The notes under the pieces were generated by a model, which was not told the DNA's origin, made no database searches, and worked only from the letters and a program-made list of their open reading frames with translations. The position numbers were made by a program, and so were the translations under genes. 64,000 nucleotides of DNA from Pseudomonas lini (lineage in GTDB: Bacteria; Pseudomonadota; Gammaproteobacteria; Pseudomonadales; Pseudomonadaceae), in the NCBI RefSeq assembly GCF_030812475.1, contig NZ_JAUSSR010000005.1, forward strand, positions 310,001 to 374,000, written 5' to 3'. Numbering within the stretch: the stretch's first letter is position 1; every line of letters begins with the position of its first letter. Of the stretch, positions 7,467 through 16,868 are shown piece by piece.

Positions 7467-9983
7467 TTACTCGGAAGTGGTCAGGGCATGTGGCATGTCC
7501 TGACGTTGGGATGTACCGGTTTTATCCGTTTGCGCCACCTGGGCTTGCTTAACGGGGTGACGCAGCAGGAAGTACGACAGGGCTGGAATCAGGATCAGCG
7601 CGCCGAGCATGTTCCACAGGAACATGAAGGTCAGCAGGATGCCCATGTCGGCCTGGAACTTGATCGGCGACCAGACCCAGCACACCACGCCAGCCGCCAG
7701 GGTGATGCCCACCAGGCCGACGACCCGGCCGGTGAACGACACGGCATTGCGATAAGCCTGGGACAGCGGCAGGCCCTGGCGCTGGTAATGCAACTGCACA
7801 CTGAGCAGGTACAACGCGTAGTCCACGCCAATGCCGACCCCCAGCGCGATCACCGGCAGTGTCGCGACCTTGACGCCGATGCCCATGACCACCATCAACG
7901 CTTCGCAGAGGATCGAGGTCAGCACCAGCGGCAGCAGGGCCACCAGGGTGGCGCGCCAGCTGCGGAAGGTGATCAGGCAGAACAAGGTCACCGCCGCATA
8001 GACGTATAGCAGCATGGTGCGGTTGGCTTCGCGCACCACGATGTTGGTCGCGGCCTCGATGCCGGCCGACCCGGCGGCCAGCAGAAACTGGCGATCTTCG
8101 CTGTTGTTGTCCCGGGCGAACTGGTCGGCGATGGCCACCACGGCATCCAGGGTCTCGGCCTTGTGGTCCTTGAGGAAGGCGATCACCGGCATCAGCGAGC
8201 AGTCGTTGTTGAACAACTCCGGGGAGTTGACCGAGGCCTGCTGCGCGGCATAGTTCAGCACGTCCTGATTGCGCTGGATGCTGTTGAGCTTGGGGTTGCC
8301 CTCGTAAGTACCGGCGGTGATCTGGCGCACCGCGTTGACCAGCGACGCCGTCGCCTGAACTCCCGGGGACTGCTGCAGCTCCCAGGCCAGGCGGTCGGCG
8401 AGGATCAGCGTCTTATAGTTCAGGCACCCTTCCGGCGCGGTCTTGATCATTACCGCGAACAGGTCGCTGGACAGCGCGTAGTGGCTGGTGATGTAGGCGT
8501 TGTCGCGGTTGTAACGCGAGTCGGCACGCAACTCCGGCGCGCCACTTTCCAGGTCGCCGATCTTCAGTTGCAAGCTGACCATGAAGCCGCCGATGCCCAT
8601 CAGCGCCGCGACCAATACCGCCCCGGTGGCCCACCTGCGGGTAGTGAAGCGGTCGAGCAGGTCCCACAGTTTGCCGAAGCCTTTGTGCCCTTCGGCGCGG
8701 GTGTCGATTTTCAGCGCGCGCTCGGCCGCCTTCGCGCCGACGCCGACATAGGACAGCGCCACCGGCATCAGCAACAGCGAGGTGAAGATCAGCACCGCCA
8801 CCCCGATGCTGGCGGTGATCGCCAGGTCGCGGATCACCGGGATATCGATCAGCATCAACACCGCGAAACCCACGGCATCGGCCAGCAATGCGGTGACGCC
8901 GGCAATGAACAGGCGGCGGAAGGTGTAGCGTGCGGCGATCAGTTTGTGGGTGCCACGGGCGATGTCCTGCATGATGCCGTTCATCTTTTGCGCGGCATGG
9001 GACACGCCGATGGCGAAGATCAGGAACGGCACCAGCACTGAATACGGGTCGATGGCGTAACCCAGCCAGGCGACGATGCCGAGTTGCCAGACCACCGCGA
9101 TCAGCGAGCAGCCGACCACCAGCAAGGTGCTGCGCACGCAGCGGGTGTAGGCATAAATGATCACCAGCGAGGTGACCACGGCCAGGCCGAAAAACATCAT
9201 CACCTGAATCAGCCCGTCGATCAGATCACCCATGAGTTTGGCGAACCCGATCACCCGGACTTTGTATTGACCCTTGCCCTCCTCCCCGGCCTGGCGCGCC
9301 GCGCTGTCACCGGCGAACTCGATCTGGTCGCGCAATTGCGCTTCGAGCATCTGCGAAAAGGCGTGGTAGTCGATGCGCTGACCGCTGGCCGTGGCCTTGT
9401 CCAGCAGCGGCACGATCAGCATGCTCGATTTATAGTCGCTGGCCACCAGGCTGCCGACGATACCGGCACGGGAAATATTCTGGCGCAGCTGTTCTATTTC
9501 TTCAGGTTTGCCCTGGTAGGTATCCGGCATCACCGGGCCACCCTGGAAACCTTCCTCGGTGACTTCGGTCCAGCGCACCGCCGGGCTCCACAACGACTTC
9601 ATCCACGCGCGGTCGACGCCTTCGGTGAGGAACAGTTTGTCATTGACCTGCTTGAGCACGTCCAGGTAGCCGGGGTCGAAAATATCACCCTGGGTGGTCT
9701 CGACCACCACCCGCACCGAGTTGCCCAGGCCGCGCAGCGACTGGCGGTTTTCCAGGAAGTTCTGGATGTACGGCTGGCTCTGCGGAATCATTTTCTCGAA
9801 GCTGGGGCGCAGCTCCAGGCGAGTCGCGGCCATGTAGCCCAACACCACGGTGGCCAGCACCATCAGCAGCATGAACAGCGGACGGTAGTTGAACACCAGC
9901 CGCTCCAGCCGATTGCCGGATTGGCGATCGAAGTCCCGCAGCTCGCGGATCACCGGCATGCTGTCTTGTTTGATATTGCCCAT
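7467..9983 (-). CDS. RND/MMPL-family transporter
   Basis: An 838-residue inner-membrane protein with the duplicated MMPL architecture: one membrane helix near residues 34-54, a large periplasmic loop to about 255, five helices (including FLIFAIGVSHAAQKMNGI), then a second helix-loop-five-helix half with a conserved GVGIGVDYALYLL. This places it with the hydrophobe transporter/HpnN-like RND group, not with drug pumps of the AcrB type, and no membrane-fusion protein gene is adjacent. Its neighbours are a YCF48 protein, DUF1329 and DUF1302 proteins upstream and acyl-CoA enzymes downstream. I infer movement of a lipid-like acid across the envelope; direction is unknown. Confidence 0.88.
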   Translation of the reverse strand: MGNIKQDSMPVIRELRDFDRQSGNRLERLVFNYRPLFMLLMVLATVVLGYMAATRLELRPSFEKMIPQSQPYIQNFLENRQSLRGLGNSVRVVVETTQGDIFDPGYLDVLKQVNDKLFLTEGVDRAWMKSLWSPAVRWTEVTEEGFQGGPVMPDTYQGKPEEIEQLRQNISRAGIVGSLVASDYKSSMLIVPLLDKATASGQRIDYHAFSQMLEAQLRDQIEFAGDSAARQAGEEGKGQYKVRVIGFAKLMGDLIDGLIQVMMFFGLAVVTSLVIIYAYTRCVRSTLLVVGCSLIAVVWQLGIVAWLGYAIDPYSVLVPFLIFAIGVSHAAQKMNGIMQDIARGTHKLIAARYTFRRLFIAGVTALLADAVGFAVLMLIDIPVIRDLAITASIGVAVLIFTSLLLMPVALSYVGVGAKAAERALKIDTRAEGHKGFGKLWDLLDRFTTRRWATGAVLVAALMGIGGFMVSLQLKIGDLESGAPELRADSRYNRDNAYITSHYALSSDLFAVMIKTAPEGCLNYKTLILADRLAWELQQSPGVQATASLVNAVRQITAGTYEGNPKLNSIQRNQDVLNYAAQQASVNSPELFNNDCSLMPVIAFLKDHKAETLDAVVAIADQFARDNNSEDRQFLLAAGSAGIEAATNIVVREANRTMLLYVYAAVTLFCLITFRSWRATLVALLPLVLTSILCEALMVVMGIGVKVATLPVIALGVGIGVDYALYLLSVQLHYQRQGLPLSQAYRNAVSFTGRVVGLVGITLAAGVVCWVWSPIKFQADMGILLTFMFLWNMLGALILIPALSYFLLRHPVKQAQVAQTDKTGTSQRQDMPHALTTSE

Positions 9984-10014
9984 GTCTGGGTTCTCGCTTT
10001 AAGGGTTCGAGGGC

Positions 10015-11091
10015 TTATTCAACGGACAACGTCCGTGCACCACGGCTGCCAACCACCGCCAGCGCACCGTTGGCGGCGCGGGTGACGCCCGTCACCGGGA
10101 CCGGCCCGCCGTGTCGCGTCCAGTGCATTTGCGCACCGACGCCCTGGCTCACCAGCATCTGCCCGCCCTGGGTGAACAAGCGGTAGTCACCCCGGGCATC
10201 GACGATGCCGGCGGTGAGGCTGATCTGCAGGCCGGTGTCCAGCGGAGTCCAGCTGAGGCCGCCATCGGTGCTGCGCAGCACATTGCCGCGCAAGCCGTAG
10301 ACGAGTGCTTCCCCGGGCTTGCCGACCACGCCGAAGAAACTGCCTTGATAGGGTGTCTGCACGGCGGCGAAGCGTTGCGCTGCGTCATCCCATTTCAGCA
10401 ACAGGCCCTGCTCGCCGGCGATGTACAGCGCATCGCCGGTGGAGGCGATGGCATTGAGGTGAAAGCCCTGCGGGTTGTCGGTGCGATCCTGGAACGGGGT
10501 CCAGCTCTGACCGCCGTCCTCGGTGCGCAAAATCAGGTTGAACACCCCGACCACGTAACCGAGCCGGTCATTGGCAAACCAGACATCGAGCAAGGGTTTG
10601 TCGGCACCCTGAGCCACCAGGCGCTCACCTTCAGCGACCAGCAGCGGCCATTGTTCGTTGCCCGGTTCTGCACTGGCCAACGCCTGGTAATGCTCGACCA
10701 GCAAGGCACCGATCTGGCGACCGTCCAGTTGTTTGCGCCAGGTCGCACCCCCGTCGTCGCTGTGCAGGATCACGCCGTCACCGCCCACCGCCCAGCCCTG
10801 GGTGGCGGAAGGAAAACTCACCGAATTGAGGTCGGCACTGACCGGCACCGCGGCCTGTTGCCAGTGGTTGCCGACGTCATCGGAATACAGAATGTGGCCA
10901 CGCTGCCCGACGGCGACCAGACGGTCGCCGGCCCGGGCCATGCCGGATAACGGGCTGGTGACAGCCAAGGGACTGACCTTGGCCGGCAGATCCAGCACGT
11001 CGACGTAACCTGACGCCTGGCTGAGGCCCTGCGACAGGCAGAGCACAACGCCAAAGGCCAGTTGCAACATATTATTTTTATACGAACACAT
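10015..11091 (-). CDS. YCF48/BNR-repeat beta-propeller protein, exported
   Basis: A roughly 358-residue secreted protein. The start at 11091 (MCSYKNNMLQLAFGVVL) is chosen because AGAGGA lies just upstream and a signal peptide ending near SQGLSQASG follows; a longer frame to 11394 reads through REP DNA and is not real. The mature part contains repeated S-x-D-x-G-x-x-W blades (YSDDVGNHWQQ, HSDDGGATWRK, RTEDGGQSWTP, RSTDGGLSWTP), diagnostic of YCF48/BNR propellers related to photosystem II assembly factor Hcf136. In proteobacteria such proteins accompany MMPL transporters. Probably a periplasmic partner of the RND protein whose gene begins 32 bases downstream. Confidence 0.88.
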   Translation of the reverse strand: MCSYKNNMLQLAFGVVLCLSQGLSQASGYVDVLDLPAKVSPLAVTSPLSGMARAGDRLVAVGQRGHILYSDDVGNHWQQAAVPVSADLNSVSFPSATQGWAVGGDGVILHSDDGGATWRKQLDGRQIGALLVEHYQALASAEPGNEQWPLLVAEGERLVAQGADKPLLDVWFANDRLGYVVGVFNLILRTEDGGQSWTPFQDRTDNPQGFHLNAIASTGDALYIAGEQGLLLKWDDAAQRFAAVQTPYQGSFFGVVGKPGEALVYGLRGNVLRSTDGGLSWTPLDTGLQISLTAGIVDARGDYRLFTQGGQMLVSQGVGAQMHWTRHGGPVPVTGVTRAANGALAVVGSRGARTLSVE

Positions 11092-11146
11092 ACTGCGTCC
11101 TCTTCGGAAAACCGCACCACACCTCGCGCAGTGCAGCGCATGCCGT

Positions 11147-11248
11147 TGTAGGAGCGAGCTTGCTCGCGATGGACCTGAGGACGACGCGGGCATCCAGAAA
11201 ACCCGCGTAATCGTTAACGTCCATCGCGAGCAAGCTCGCTCCCACAGT
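11147..11248. repeat. REP pair between DUF1329 and YCF48 genes
   Basis: TAGGAGCGAGCTTGCTCGCG and, about 80 bases on, CGCGAGCAAGCTCGCTCCCA form an inverted REP pair. Lying inside the presumed operon, it may act as a processing or partial termination site that lowers expression of the genes after DUF1329. Confidence 0.8.
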
Positions 11249-11278
11249 GGATCGTGCGAGCGTCTGCTTGCGGTTGGC

Positions 11279-12637
11279 TCAGCGAATACCGGCGCCGGCC
11301 AGAGACTCCGACGACCATTGCGCCTTGGAAAGCGGATCGATGTACTTGATGCCGCCGTAAGGCCCGACCACGCCGTTGATGTTGTAGGAACCACCGACCA
11401 GGTCGTAGATCATGAAGGGCGTGGAATCCGGGGTCTGCTTGTCGTAGCTCTGGCTCAGGAACGCGAAGGAGCCACGGTACAGCTGGCCACGGGCGTCGTA
11501 TTGGTCGGAGGCCAGAGCAGTCCAGCTGTCTTCATCGAGGTAGAAGCGGCGCTTGGCGTAGATGTGTCGGGCGCCGGACTTGAGCGTGCCTTCCACCACC
11601 CAGACCCGGTGTTTTTCCCAGCGCACGTAATCGGGAGCCAGGTGATTGGCGGTGGTCAGCGCCTTGGGGTCCTGGGCGTAGGTCAGCTTGTAGGTGTTGT
11701 AGGGCACGATCATTTCCTGCTTGCCCACCAGCTTCCAGTCGTAGCGATCGAGCGCACCGTTGAACACGAACACATCGTCGTAGGTGCCCGCGCCGGCGGT
11801 GCCCGGATTCGGGGTGTCGTAGGCCAGGTTCGGCGCCAGCTTGACCCGACGCTGACCCGGCAGGTACTGCCAGGCACGACGTGGTTGCTGCAGCGGGTTG
11901 GCGGCGTCCTTGAGCATCACCGCTTCACCGGCCCGGCGCGCAGGGCCGGTGTAGGACAACTTCATCTGGTAGTACACGTCGGCGCTGCTGATCGGCTGCG
12001 CCAGGTTCTCGTAGATCGGATAGGAAATGAACGCCTGTCCCGTGGTCGCCAGGCTTGGCACGCCGGCGGAGTCGACGTTCCACGAGTCGTACTTGGAATT
12101 GATGCTGACCCCCTGGAAACGCAGCAGGAAGTTCCACATGGCCTCGTTGCCCGTCTGCGGGATCGGGAACGGCACGCCGGGCAGTACGTTATCGACCGCC
12201 AACCCGCCCTCGAGCGACTTGGCGCCAGTGGCATTTTTTACCCCGTTATCCAGCACCGCTTTCGGCAATGAGACGGTGCGGTGGGTCGGGTAGACATTGA
12301 TGTGGAAGCTGGAGAAACGCTTGGCCAGTTCCACGGTAGTCGCCGTGAGCGCGCCCTTGTACTGATCGACGTTCTTGCCGTCGATCACCAGTACCGGTTT
12401 CTCATTGGCGAAGGGATCCGGGCGCATGCTGTCACCGGTTTTGAAACTGGCCGGCGGCGTGGTCAGGCCACCGGCATACGCGGGAATGGAACCATCGGCA
12501 TTCCCGGCTTTTTCAGCCCCGACCAGGGTCAGGCTGGTACCCAGTTTGGCGGCTTCCTGAGCCGACACAGCGGCGTGCGCCTGGGCGGCAATGACCATCG
12601 CCAGCGAGGCGGCCAACACGGTTTGTGCGAATTTCAT
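11279..12637 (-). CDS. DUF1329 protein, exported
   Basis: A 452-residue periplasmic protein with signal peptide (MKFAQTVLAASLAMVIAAQ, cut near AHA). The start at 12637 is set by AGGAG and the signal sequence; the longer frame adds an unlikely leader. Features of DUF1329 include the opening AAKLGTSLTLVGAEKAGNAD, then PAYAGG, RRAWQYLPGQRRVK and WVVEGTLKSGARHIYAKRRF. The family is regularly encoded beside DUF1302 barrels and MMPL transporters and is thought to resemble lipoprotein carriers of the LolA/LolB type; I have not verified that here. A likely role is shuttling a hydrophobic molecule between inner and outer membrane. Confidence 0.9.
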   Translation of the reverse strand: MKFAQTVLAASLAMVIAAQAHAAVSAQEAAKLGTSLTLVGAEKAGNADGSIPAYAGGLTTPPASFKTGDSMRPDPFANEKPVLVIDGKNVDQYKGALTATTVELAKRFSSFHINVYPTHRTVSLPKAVLDNGVKNATGAKSLEGGLAVDNVLPGVPFPIPQTGNEAMWNFLLRFQGVSINSKYDSWNVDSAGVPSLATTGQAFISYPIYENLAQPISSADVYYQMKLSYTGPARRAGEAVMLKDAANPLQQPRRAWQYLPGQRRVKLAPNLAYDTPNPGTAGAGTYDDVFVFNGALDRYDWKLVGKQEMIVPYNTYKLTYAQDPKALTTANHLAPDYVRWEKHRVWVVEGTLKSGARHIYAKRRFYLDEDSWTALASDQYDARGQLYRGSFAFLSQSYDKQTPDSTPFMIYDLVGGSYNINGVVGPYGGIKYIDPLSKAQWSSESLAGAGIR

Positions 12638-12638
12638 C

Positions 12639-12646
12639 TTGTTATT
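12639..12646 (-). promoter_or_regulatory. Candidate Hfq/Crc (CA) motif before DUF1329 gene
   Basis: AATAACAA lies directly between the AGGAG ribosome binding site and the ATG, an exact match to the AAnAAnAA pattern bound by Hfq/Crc in pseudomonads to block translation during carbon catabolite repression. Confidence 0.5.
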
Positions 12647-12678
12647 CTCCTGCTTACTTCGAGTAAGCCAGTGGTGAA

Positions 12679-14691
12679 TCAAAAAGTGGTTTTCATCGTC
12701 AGGTAAACGGCGCCACGGTCCTCAGTCGTGGCCCCCCCACCGGAGAAGGCCGAGTAGCCACCGCCGTAACATGCGTAGTTTTCATTGCCGCTAAAGGCAT
12801 TGGGAGTAGAGCCGTCGCCGCTGCCGGCATTGACCGCGCCGGTGCTCAGGCCGCTGGTGTCGCACTTGTCGGTCTTGCCGAAGGCGTCTACATACTTCAG
12901 GTCGATGAAGTATTTGTTGTACACAACGGCACCCACGCCCACGGCATAGTTACCGGTGTCTTTGGCGCCGCCACCGGACACCGGAGACACACCGTCGAGG
13001 CCGACGTTGATCGACATCGGCGCGCTCAGGTCGACCCCCGGGAATACCTGGTACCAGGTCGGGGTGAAGTTGACCGCGATGCCCCAGTTGTCCCGGGTCG
13101 GCGCGTCGATGCCGCGGTAGCTGTCCTGGCCCTTGTAGAGCGCTTCGTTCTTGCTATCGAGCTTGAGCAGGTTGCTGTAATACAGCTCGGCGAGCAGGGT
13201 GGCCGAATCGAACACCGGGGTTTTCGGGAAGGTCATCAGGCCGTTGAGCGTCCAGTGCAAGGTGTCGCCGGTGGCGGCCATGCTGTCGCCCTTGTGCGGG
13301 GTGTCATACACCACGCCGGTGGCAGCCGTACGCGCCGGCAACAGGCCAAGGCCCGCGCCCAGGCCCAGCGGACTGTTGGTGCTGACAATCGCCGGAATAC
13401 TGGCCAGCGGCATGTTGTGACGCACGTTCAGGTCCGAACCGACGCTCACCCCGCCAACATCCTTGGACAGGCTCAGGCCAACAATCTTGATGTTGTCGGC
13501 ATAGGCCATTTGATAGGTGGCGGTGCCCAGCGAGTTGAGCGTATTGACCACCGCAGGCACTTGCCCTGCCGGCGGCGTGCCGTTGGGGTTGGCCGAACTC
13601 AGGCCCCTGGCATCCAGCCAGGCTTGCGGGAGGATTTCCGAGGTCTCGCGGTAGTAAACGCCGAGGGTGCCATCCAGCCAGGCCGGCGACCACTTGGCCA
13701 TGATCCCCCAGTCTCCGCGCTTGTCAGGGGTCAGGTCGTGACCGCGACGCACATTGGTCAACCCGTTGCAGGGGGCCAGGCCGCACCCCAGCGGGCTGCC
13801 CGGCACCACGCCATTGGTGTTGCCCAGCAGGAACGATTGCGCACCGAAGCCGACCAGATCCGAACCGCCATAGTAAGTGCCGGCTTCAGGCAGGCGGGCG
13901 GCATCCCAATCGAGGAAATACTGGGCGCCTACGGTCAACTCGGGATTGACCGTGAACGACATCGACAACTGGTTACGCGGAACGAACAGTTCCTTGGCTT
14001 CGGTACCGGGCGAGGCGGCCAGCTTGGCCAGGTCCAGGCCGGACTGGCCGTAACTGATCGAGTGCACCGGGTTGAGAATGGTCTCGCCCCAGAACACGTT
14101 GTGCTGGCCGGCCTTGGCGCTCAGCAGCGACTCCTCGCCGATTTCGGTGCTGTAGAACACGAAGGCATCGAGGATTTCACCGGAAGGACCGGTGTAGTAA
14201 CGCCGGGCATAGTTGCTCAGGTGCGGGCTGCCGTTGCCGACGTTGTCGCCGGTGACCGCGGCAAGGCGCGGGTCATTGGCGACCAGGCCCGACGTCCCGC
14301 CATTGCCGTTGACGAACGGGTTGGAATTGGAACCGGTGTTCTCGTAGGCCTTGTCGTACCAACTGGCGGCGCTGACGCGAAAACCCATGTGGTTCTGGTA
14401 GACCACATCCATCTCGGTCAACAGGTCGACACGGTTGGTAATGTTGGTCCCGGCCTTGCGGAAGTTGTAGTCGCCGTCGTTGTTGTTCGGCGTTCCCAGC
14501 ATGCGCTTGTCGGCGCTTTCGGTGCGTACGCCGTAGTTGTACTTCACGGTGTTATCAAGACGCACGGTCCAGTCCGGGTTACCTGTATCGAGCTCGACTG
14601 CCTGGGCGACCGGCACGGCGGCGGCCAGAATAGCCGAGGCCAACAAGGTGTAACGCGAGGGTACGAACCCGTGACGCTTAGTGTTGTGCAT
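12679..14691 (-). CDS. DUF1302 outer-membrane beta-barrel protein
   Basis: A 670-residue exported protein. The N terminus has a signal peptide (about residues 14-31, ending PVAQA before VELDTGNPDW). The body is rich in alternating polar and hydrophobic strands and it ends VYLTMKTTF, the terminal phenylalanine expected for BAM-inserted barrels. WTVRLDNTVKYNYGVR at the mature start and GQHNVFWGETILNPVHSISY are typical DUF1302 features. The gene opens the minus-strand run DUF1302-DUF1329-YCF48-RND-ACAD-ligase; AGGCGGAG precedes the start. It is likely the outer-membrane gate for a hydrophobic substrate. Confidence 0.92.
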   Translation of the reverse strand: MHNTKRHGFVPSRYTLLASAILAAAVPVAQAVELDTGNPDWTVRLDNTVKYNYGVRTESADKRMLGTPNNNDGDYNFRKAGTNITNRVDLLTEMDVVYQNHMGFRVSAASWYDKAYENTGSNSNPFVNGNGGTSGLVANDPRLAAVTGDNVGNGSPHLSNYARRYYTGPSGEILDAFVFYSTEIGEESLLSAKAGQHNVFWGETILNPVHSISYGQSGLDLAKLAASPGTEAKELFVPRNQLSMSFTVNPELTVGAQYFLDWDAARLPEAGTYYGGSDLVGFGAQSFLLGNTNGVVPGSPLGCGLAPCNGLTNVRRGHDLTPDKRGDWGIMAKWSPAWLDGTLGVYYRETSEILPQAWLDARGLSSANPNGTPPAGQVPAVVNTLNSLGTATYQMAYADNIKIVGLSLSKDVGGVSVGSDLNVRHNMPLASIPAIVSTNSPLGLGAGLGLLPARTAATGVVYDTPHKGDSMAATGDTLHWTLNGLMTFPKTPVFDSATLLAELYYSNLLKLDSKNEALYKGQDSYRGIDAPTRDNWGIAVNFTPTWYQVFPGVDLSAPMSINVGLDGVSPVSGGGAKDTGNYAVGVGAVVYNKYFIDLKYVDAFGKTDKCDTSGLSTGAVNAGSGDGSTPNAFSGNENYACYGGGYSAFSGGGATTEDRGAVYLTMKTTF

Positions 14692-14815
14692 TGCGTTGTC
14701 TCCGCCTTTTTGTATTTGTTTTAAGCGCAGCCGCCCTCGCGCAACCCCTGATGGGGTTTACGTTGTTCAGGAATGAGGGCATATGCCGGATGACGCGGGC
14801 CAACCGGCGCCTGAA

Positions 14816-15421
14816 CTAGCGATCCAGCTCGAGGATGAGTGCTTCGGCTTGTGGCCAGCGCCCGTACCCGGCAGCAGGATTGAGATGACCGACATCGCCC
14901 AGGTTGAATATTTCGCTGCCCCAGCCTTCGGCCATGCGCGTGACCGCGTCCAGGCTGGCGAGGTGGTCGTTGGTGCTGGCGGCCACCAGGCTGCGGAACG
15001 GCAGCCGGCCTTTGGGGAGAGGGTCCCAACCCTGGGTGCGCAGGGTTTCGGCGGATGGGTAACCCTGCGGCCATTGGGCGTCAAGGTCCGGCGGAGTGGC
15101 CAGCAGCGCGCCTTTGATCGGCCGATCGTGCCGGGCAGCCCAGTGGGCGACCATCAGCACACCGGCGCTGTGGGCAACCAGAATCACCGGCCCGTCGATC
15201 TGCTCCAGTGCGTGTTGAATCGCTTCGATACGCTTGGCGCAATCAAGCCTGGCAGTTTCCAGCGGCGGCACACTGCGCACCTTGGAGAGCCTGGCTTCAA
15301 GCAGCGTTTGCCAATGCTCGGCAACGTGGTCGCGCAGACCCGGTACGATCAGAACGGTTGCGGCAGTTTGCAGTCTGTCCACTTCAACACCTTCGCTTAC
15401 TCGATGACTCGACTGGCTCAT
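14816..15421 (-). CDS. RBBP9/YdeN-type serine hydrolase
   Basis: A 201-residue small alpha/beta hydrolase. It begins its core with VLIVPGLRDHVAEHWQT, has the nucleophile elbow VAHSAGVLM and a C-terminal GDVGHLNPAAGYG with the catalytic histidine, matching the RBBP9/YdeN family (about 180-200 residues). Substrates in this family are poorly known esters or amides. It lies 124 bases upstream of the DUF1302 gene on the same strand and may belong to the same locus. The start ATG at 15421 is the first in frame; no strong Shine-Dalgarno is visible. Confidence 0.82.
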   Translation of the reverse strand: MSQSSHRVSEGVEVDRLQTAATVLIVPGLRDHVAEHWQTLLEARLSKVRSVPPLETARLDCAKRIEAIQHALEQIDGPVILVAHSAGVLMVAHWAARHDRPIKGALLATPPDLDAQWPQGYPSAETLRTQGWDPLPKGRLPFRSLVAASTNDHLASLDAVTRMAEGWGSEIFNLGDVGHLNPAAGYGRWPQAEALILELDR

Positions 15422-15738
15422 TGGCCAGGGGCTTTTTGTAGGACTGACATTAAAGAGCGCCCGCCCCGGGCGCTTTTCATTGGACGTCAGGCACTTTTCT
15501 TTTCATGACAAATTCCCCGGTGACAGCGAACGCCGACCATTGGTCGAATGCCCCCCCCGGCTTTTCTGAAGCGCACTGTAATCACTGGGTGAGCGTCAAT
15601 TGCTTCATGACCACGGTGGTGATTGCGGACAGAATCGGCGCAGCGCCTTCGACGACGTCACAACTGTTCAATTGCTGATGTGCTGGCTATAGTCGCCACG
15701 CTTATTCGATTCGCAACCGGCCCAGGAAAGACCTTCGC
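15422..15738. other. Divergent promoter region, hydrolase / AraC regulator
   Basis: About 317 bases between divergent genes. It contains a perfect 8-bp hairpin with T-run at 15456-15477 (listed separately) and presumably both promoters and AraC sites. No gene is supported. Confidence 0.5.
15456..15477 (+). terminator. Hairpin with T-run in the leader of the hydrolase gene
   Basis: AGCGCCCG-CCC-CGGGCGCT followed by TTT. It has terminator form on the plus strand, but no plus-strand gene ends here. On the minus strand it sits about 35 bases before the hydrolase start, so it could be an attenuator-like leader hairpin. Confidence 0.45.
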
Positions 15739-16797
15739 ATGCCCAAGCTTGTTCGCGCCGCCGTCTTGACCAACTACCTGGAAGTCACCCAGTACCTGGG
15801 GTTCAACCCACGCGATGTCCTGGCCGGCGTCGGCTTGAGCAAAGCCCGGCTGCAAGCCCCTGAACATCGCATTCCCATCGATGCCGCCGTGCGGCTGCTG
15901 GAGGATTCGGCCGCCGCCAGCGGCTGCCAGAGCTTCGGCTTGAGCATGGCCGAGTCGCGCCAGCTGTCGCACTTCGGCGTGGTCAGTCTGCTGCTCAGCC
16001 ACCAGCGTACGCTGCGTGATGCGTTGCAAGTGCTGGTGCATTACCGGCATCTGATGAACGACTCGCTGGCCCTGTTCATTGAAGAGGCCGGCAAGATGGT
16101 GATCATTCGCGAAGAGGTGATCGCCGACTCGCCCATGTCCTGCCGACAAGCCAACGAACTGGCGATCGGGGTGATGTTCCGCCTGTGCGCCGCCCTGCTC
16201 GGCGCGCACTGGCAACCCTACAGCGTCAACTTCACGCACCAGCCCCCCGACAACCTGCAACTGCATCGCCGCCTGTTCGGCTGCAAACTGGAGTTCGGCA
16301 GCGAGTTCAATGGCATTGTCTGTCCCGATACCAGCCTCGACATGACCAATCCCCACGCCGACCCGGCCATGGCGCGTTATGCCCAGAGTTACCTCGACTC
16401 GCTGCTGGGTAACGAGGGCCCTTCGATGCTGTTCGAGGTGCGCAAGGCCATCTACCTGTTGTTGCCGATGGGACGCGCCACCATCGAGCAGATCGCCCAG
16501 ACCCAGGGCATGAACGTGCGCACGCTGCAGCGCCGTCTCAAAGACGACGGTTGCGCCTTCAACGACTTGATCAATGACGTGCGCCGCGACCTGGTGTTGC
16601 GCTACCTGGACAACCCGAACTACTCATTGGGCCGGATCGCCGACATGCTCGGCTATTCCATGGCGAGCTCCTTCACACGCTGGTTCATCGCCCAGTTCGG
16701 CATGCCGCCGGCAGCGTGGCGCAGCGCGCAAAAACAACCCAAGGCACCCGCCGAACCGAGCACCCTGCCCCGCCCTGCGCCACCCGCGGACGACTGA
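15739..16797 (+). CDS. AraC-family transcriptional regulator (OruR/ArgR-like type)
   Basis: A 352-residue regulator. Residues about 20-205 form the arabinose-binding-like sensing domain of the OruR/VirS group (LSHFGVVSLLLSHQRTLRDAL; VNFTHQPPDN). The C-terminal double helix-turn-helix contains IEQIAQTQGMNVRTLQRRLK and IADMLGYSMASSFTRWF, ending with the customary FGMPPAAWR. Divergent from the hydrolase and the DUF1302 set, so it is the obvious candidate activator of that locus, perhaps answering its substrate. A proline-rich tail of about 20 residues follows the DNA-binding domain. Confidence 0.9.
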   Translation: MPKLVRAAVLTNYLEVTQYLGFNPRDVLAGVGLSKARLQAPEHRIPIDAAVRLLEDSAAASGCQSFGLSMAESRQLSHFGVVSLLLSHQRTLRDALQVLVHYRHLMNDSLALFIEEAGKMVIIREEVIADSPMSCRQANELAIGVMFRLCAALLGAHWQPYSVNFTHQPPDNLQLHRRLFGCKLEFGSEFNGIVCPDTSLDMTNPHADPAMARYAQSYLDSLLGNEGPSMLFEVRKAIYLLLPMGRATIEQIAQTQGMNVRTLQRRLKDDGCAFNDLINDVRRDLVLRYLDNPNYSLGRIADMLGYSMASSFTRWFIAQFGMPPAAWRSAQKQPKAPAEPSTLPRPAPPADD

Positions 16798-16808
16798 GAG
16801 AAGCTTGC

Positions 16809-16842
16809 AAAAAAAAGCGGCGACTGCTGGTACAGTCGCCGC
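16809..16842 (-). terminator. Rho-independent terminator of the minus-strand operon
   Basis: Stem GCGGCGACTG / CAGTCGCCGC (16817-16842) followed on the minus strand by eight Ts. It would stop transcription coming from the YeiH operon, after the BIME at 16869-16962. Confidence 0.75.
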
Positions 16843-16868
16843 AAAAACCGCTGTGGATACTGCAATCC

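Noticed and set aside
11092..11394. N-terminal extension of the YCF48 gene
   Set aside because: It would translate REP DNA and the neighbouring DUF1329 3' end; the start at 11091 has a ribosome binding site and signal peptide.
13255..14724. Long plus-strand open frame opposite the DUF1302 gene
   Set aside because: Antisense shadow; no ribosome binding site and no protein-like motif, while the minus strand has a clear signal peptide and barrel end.
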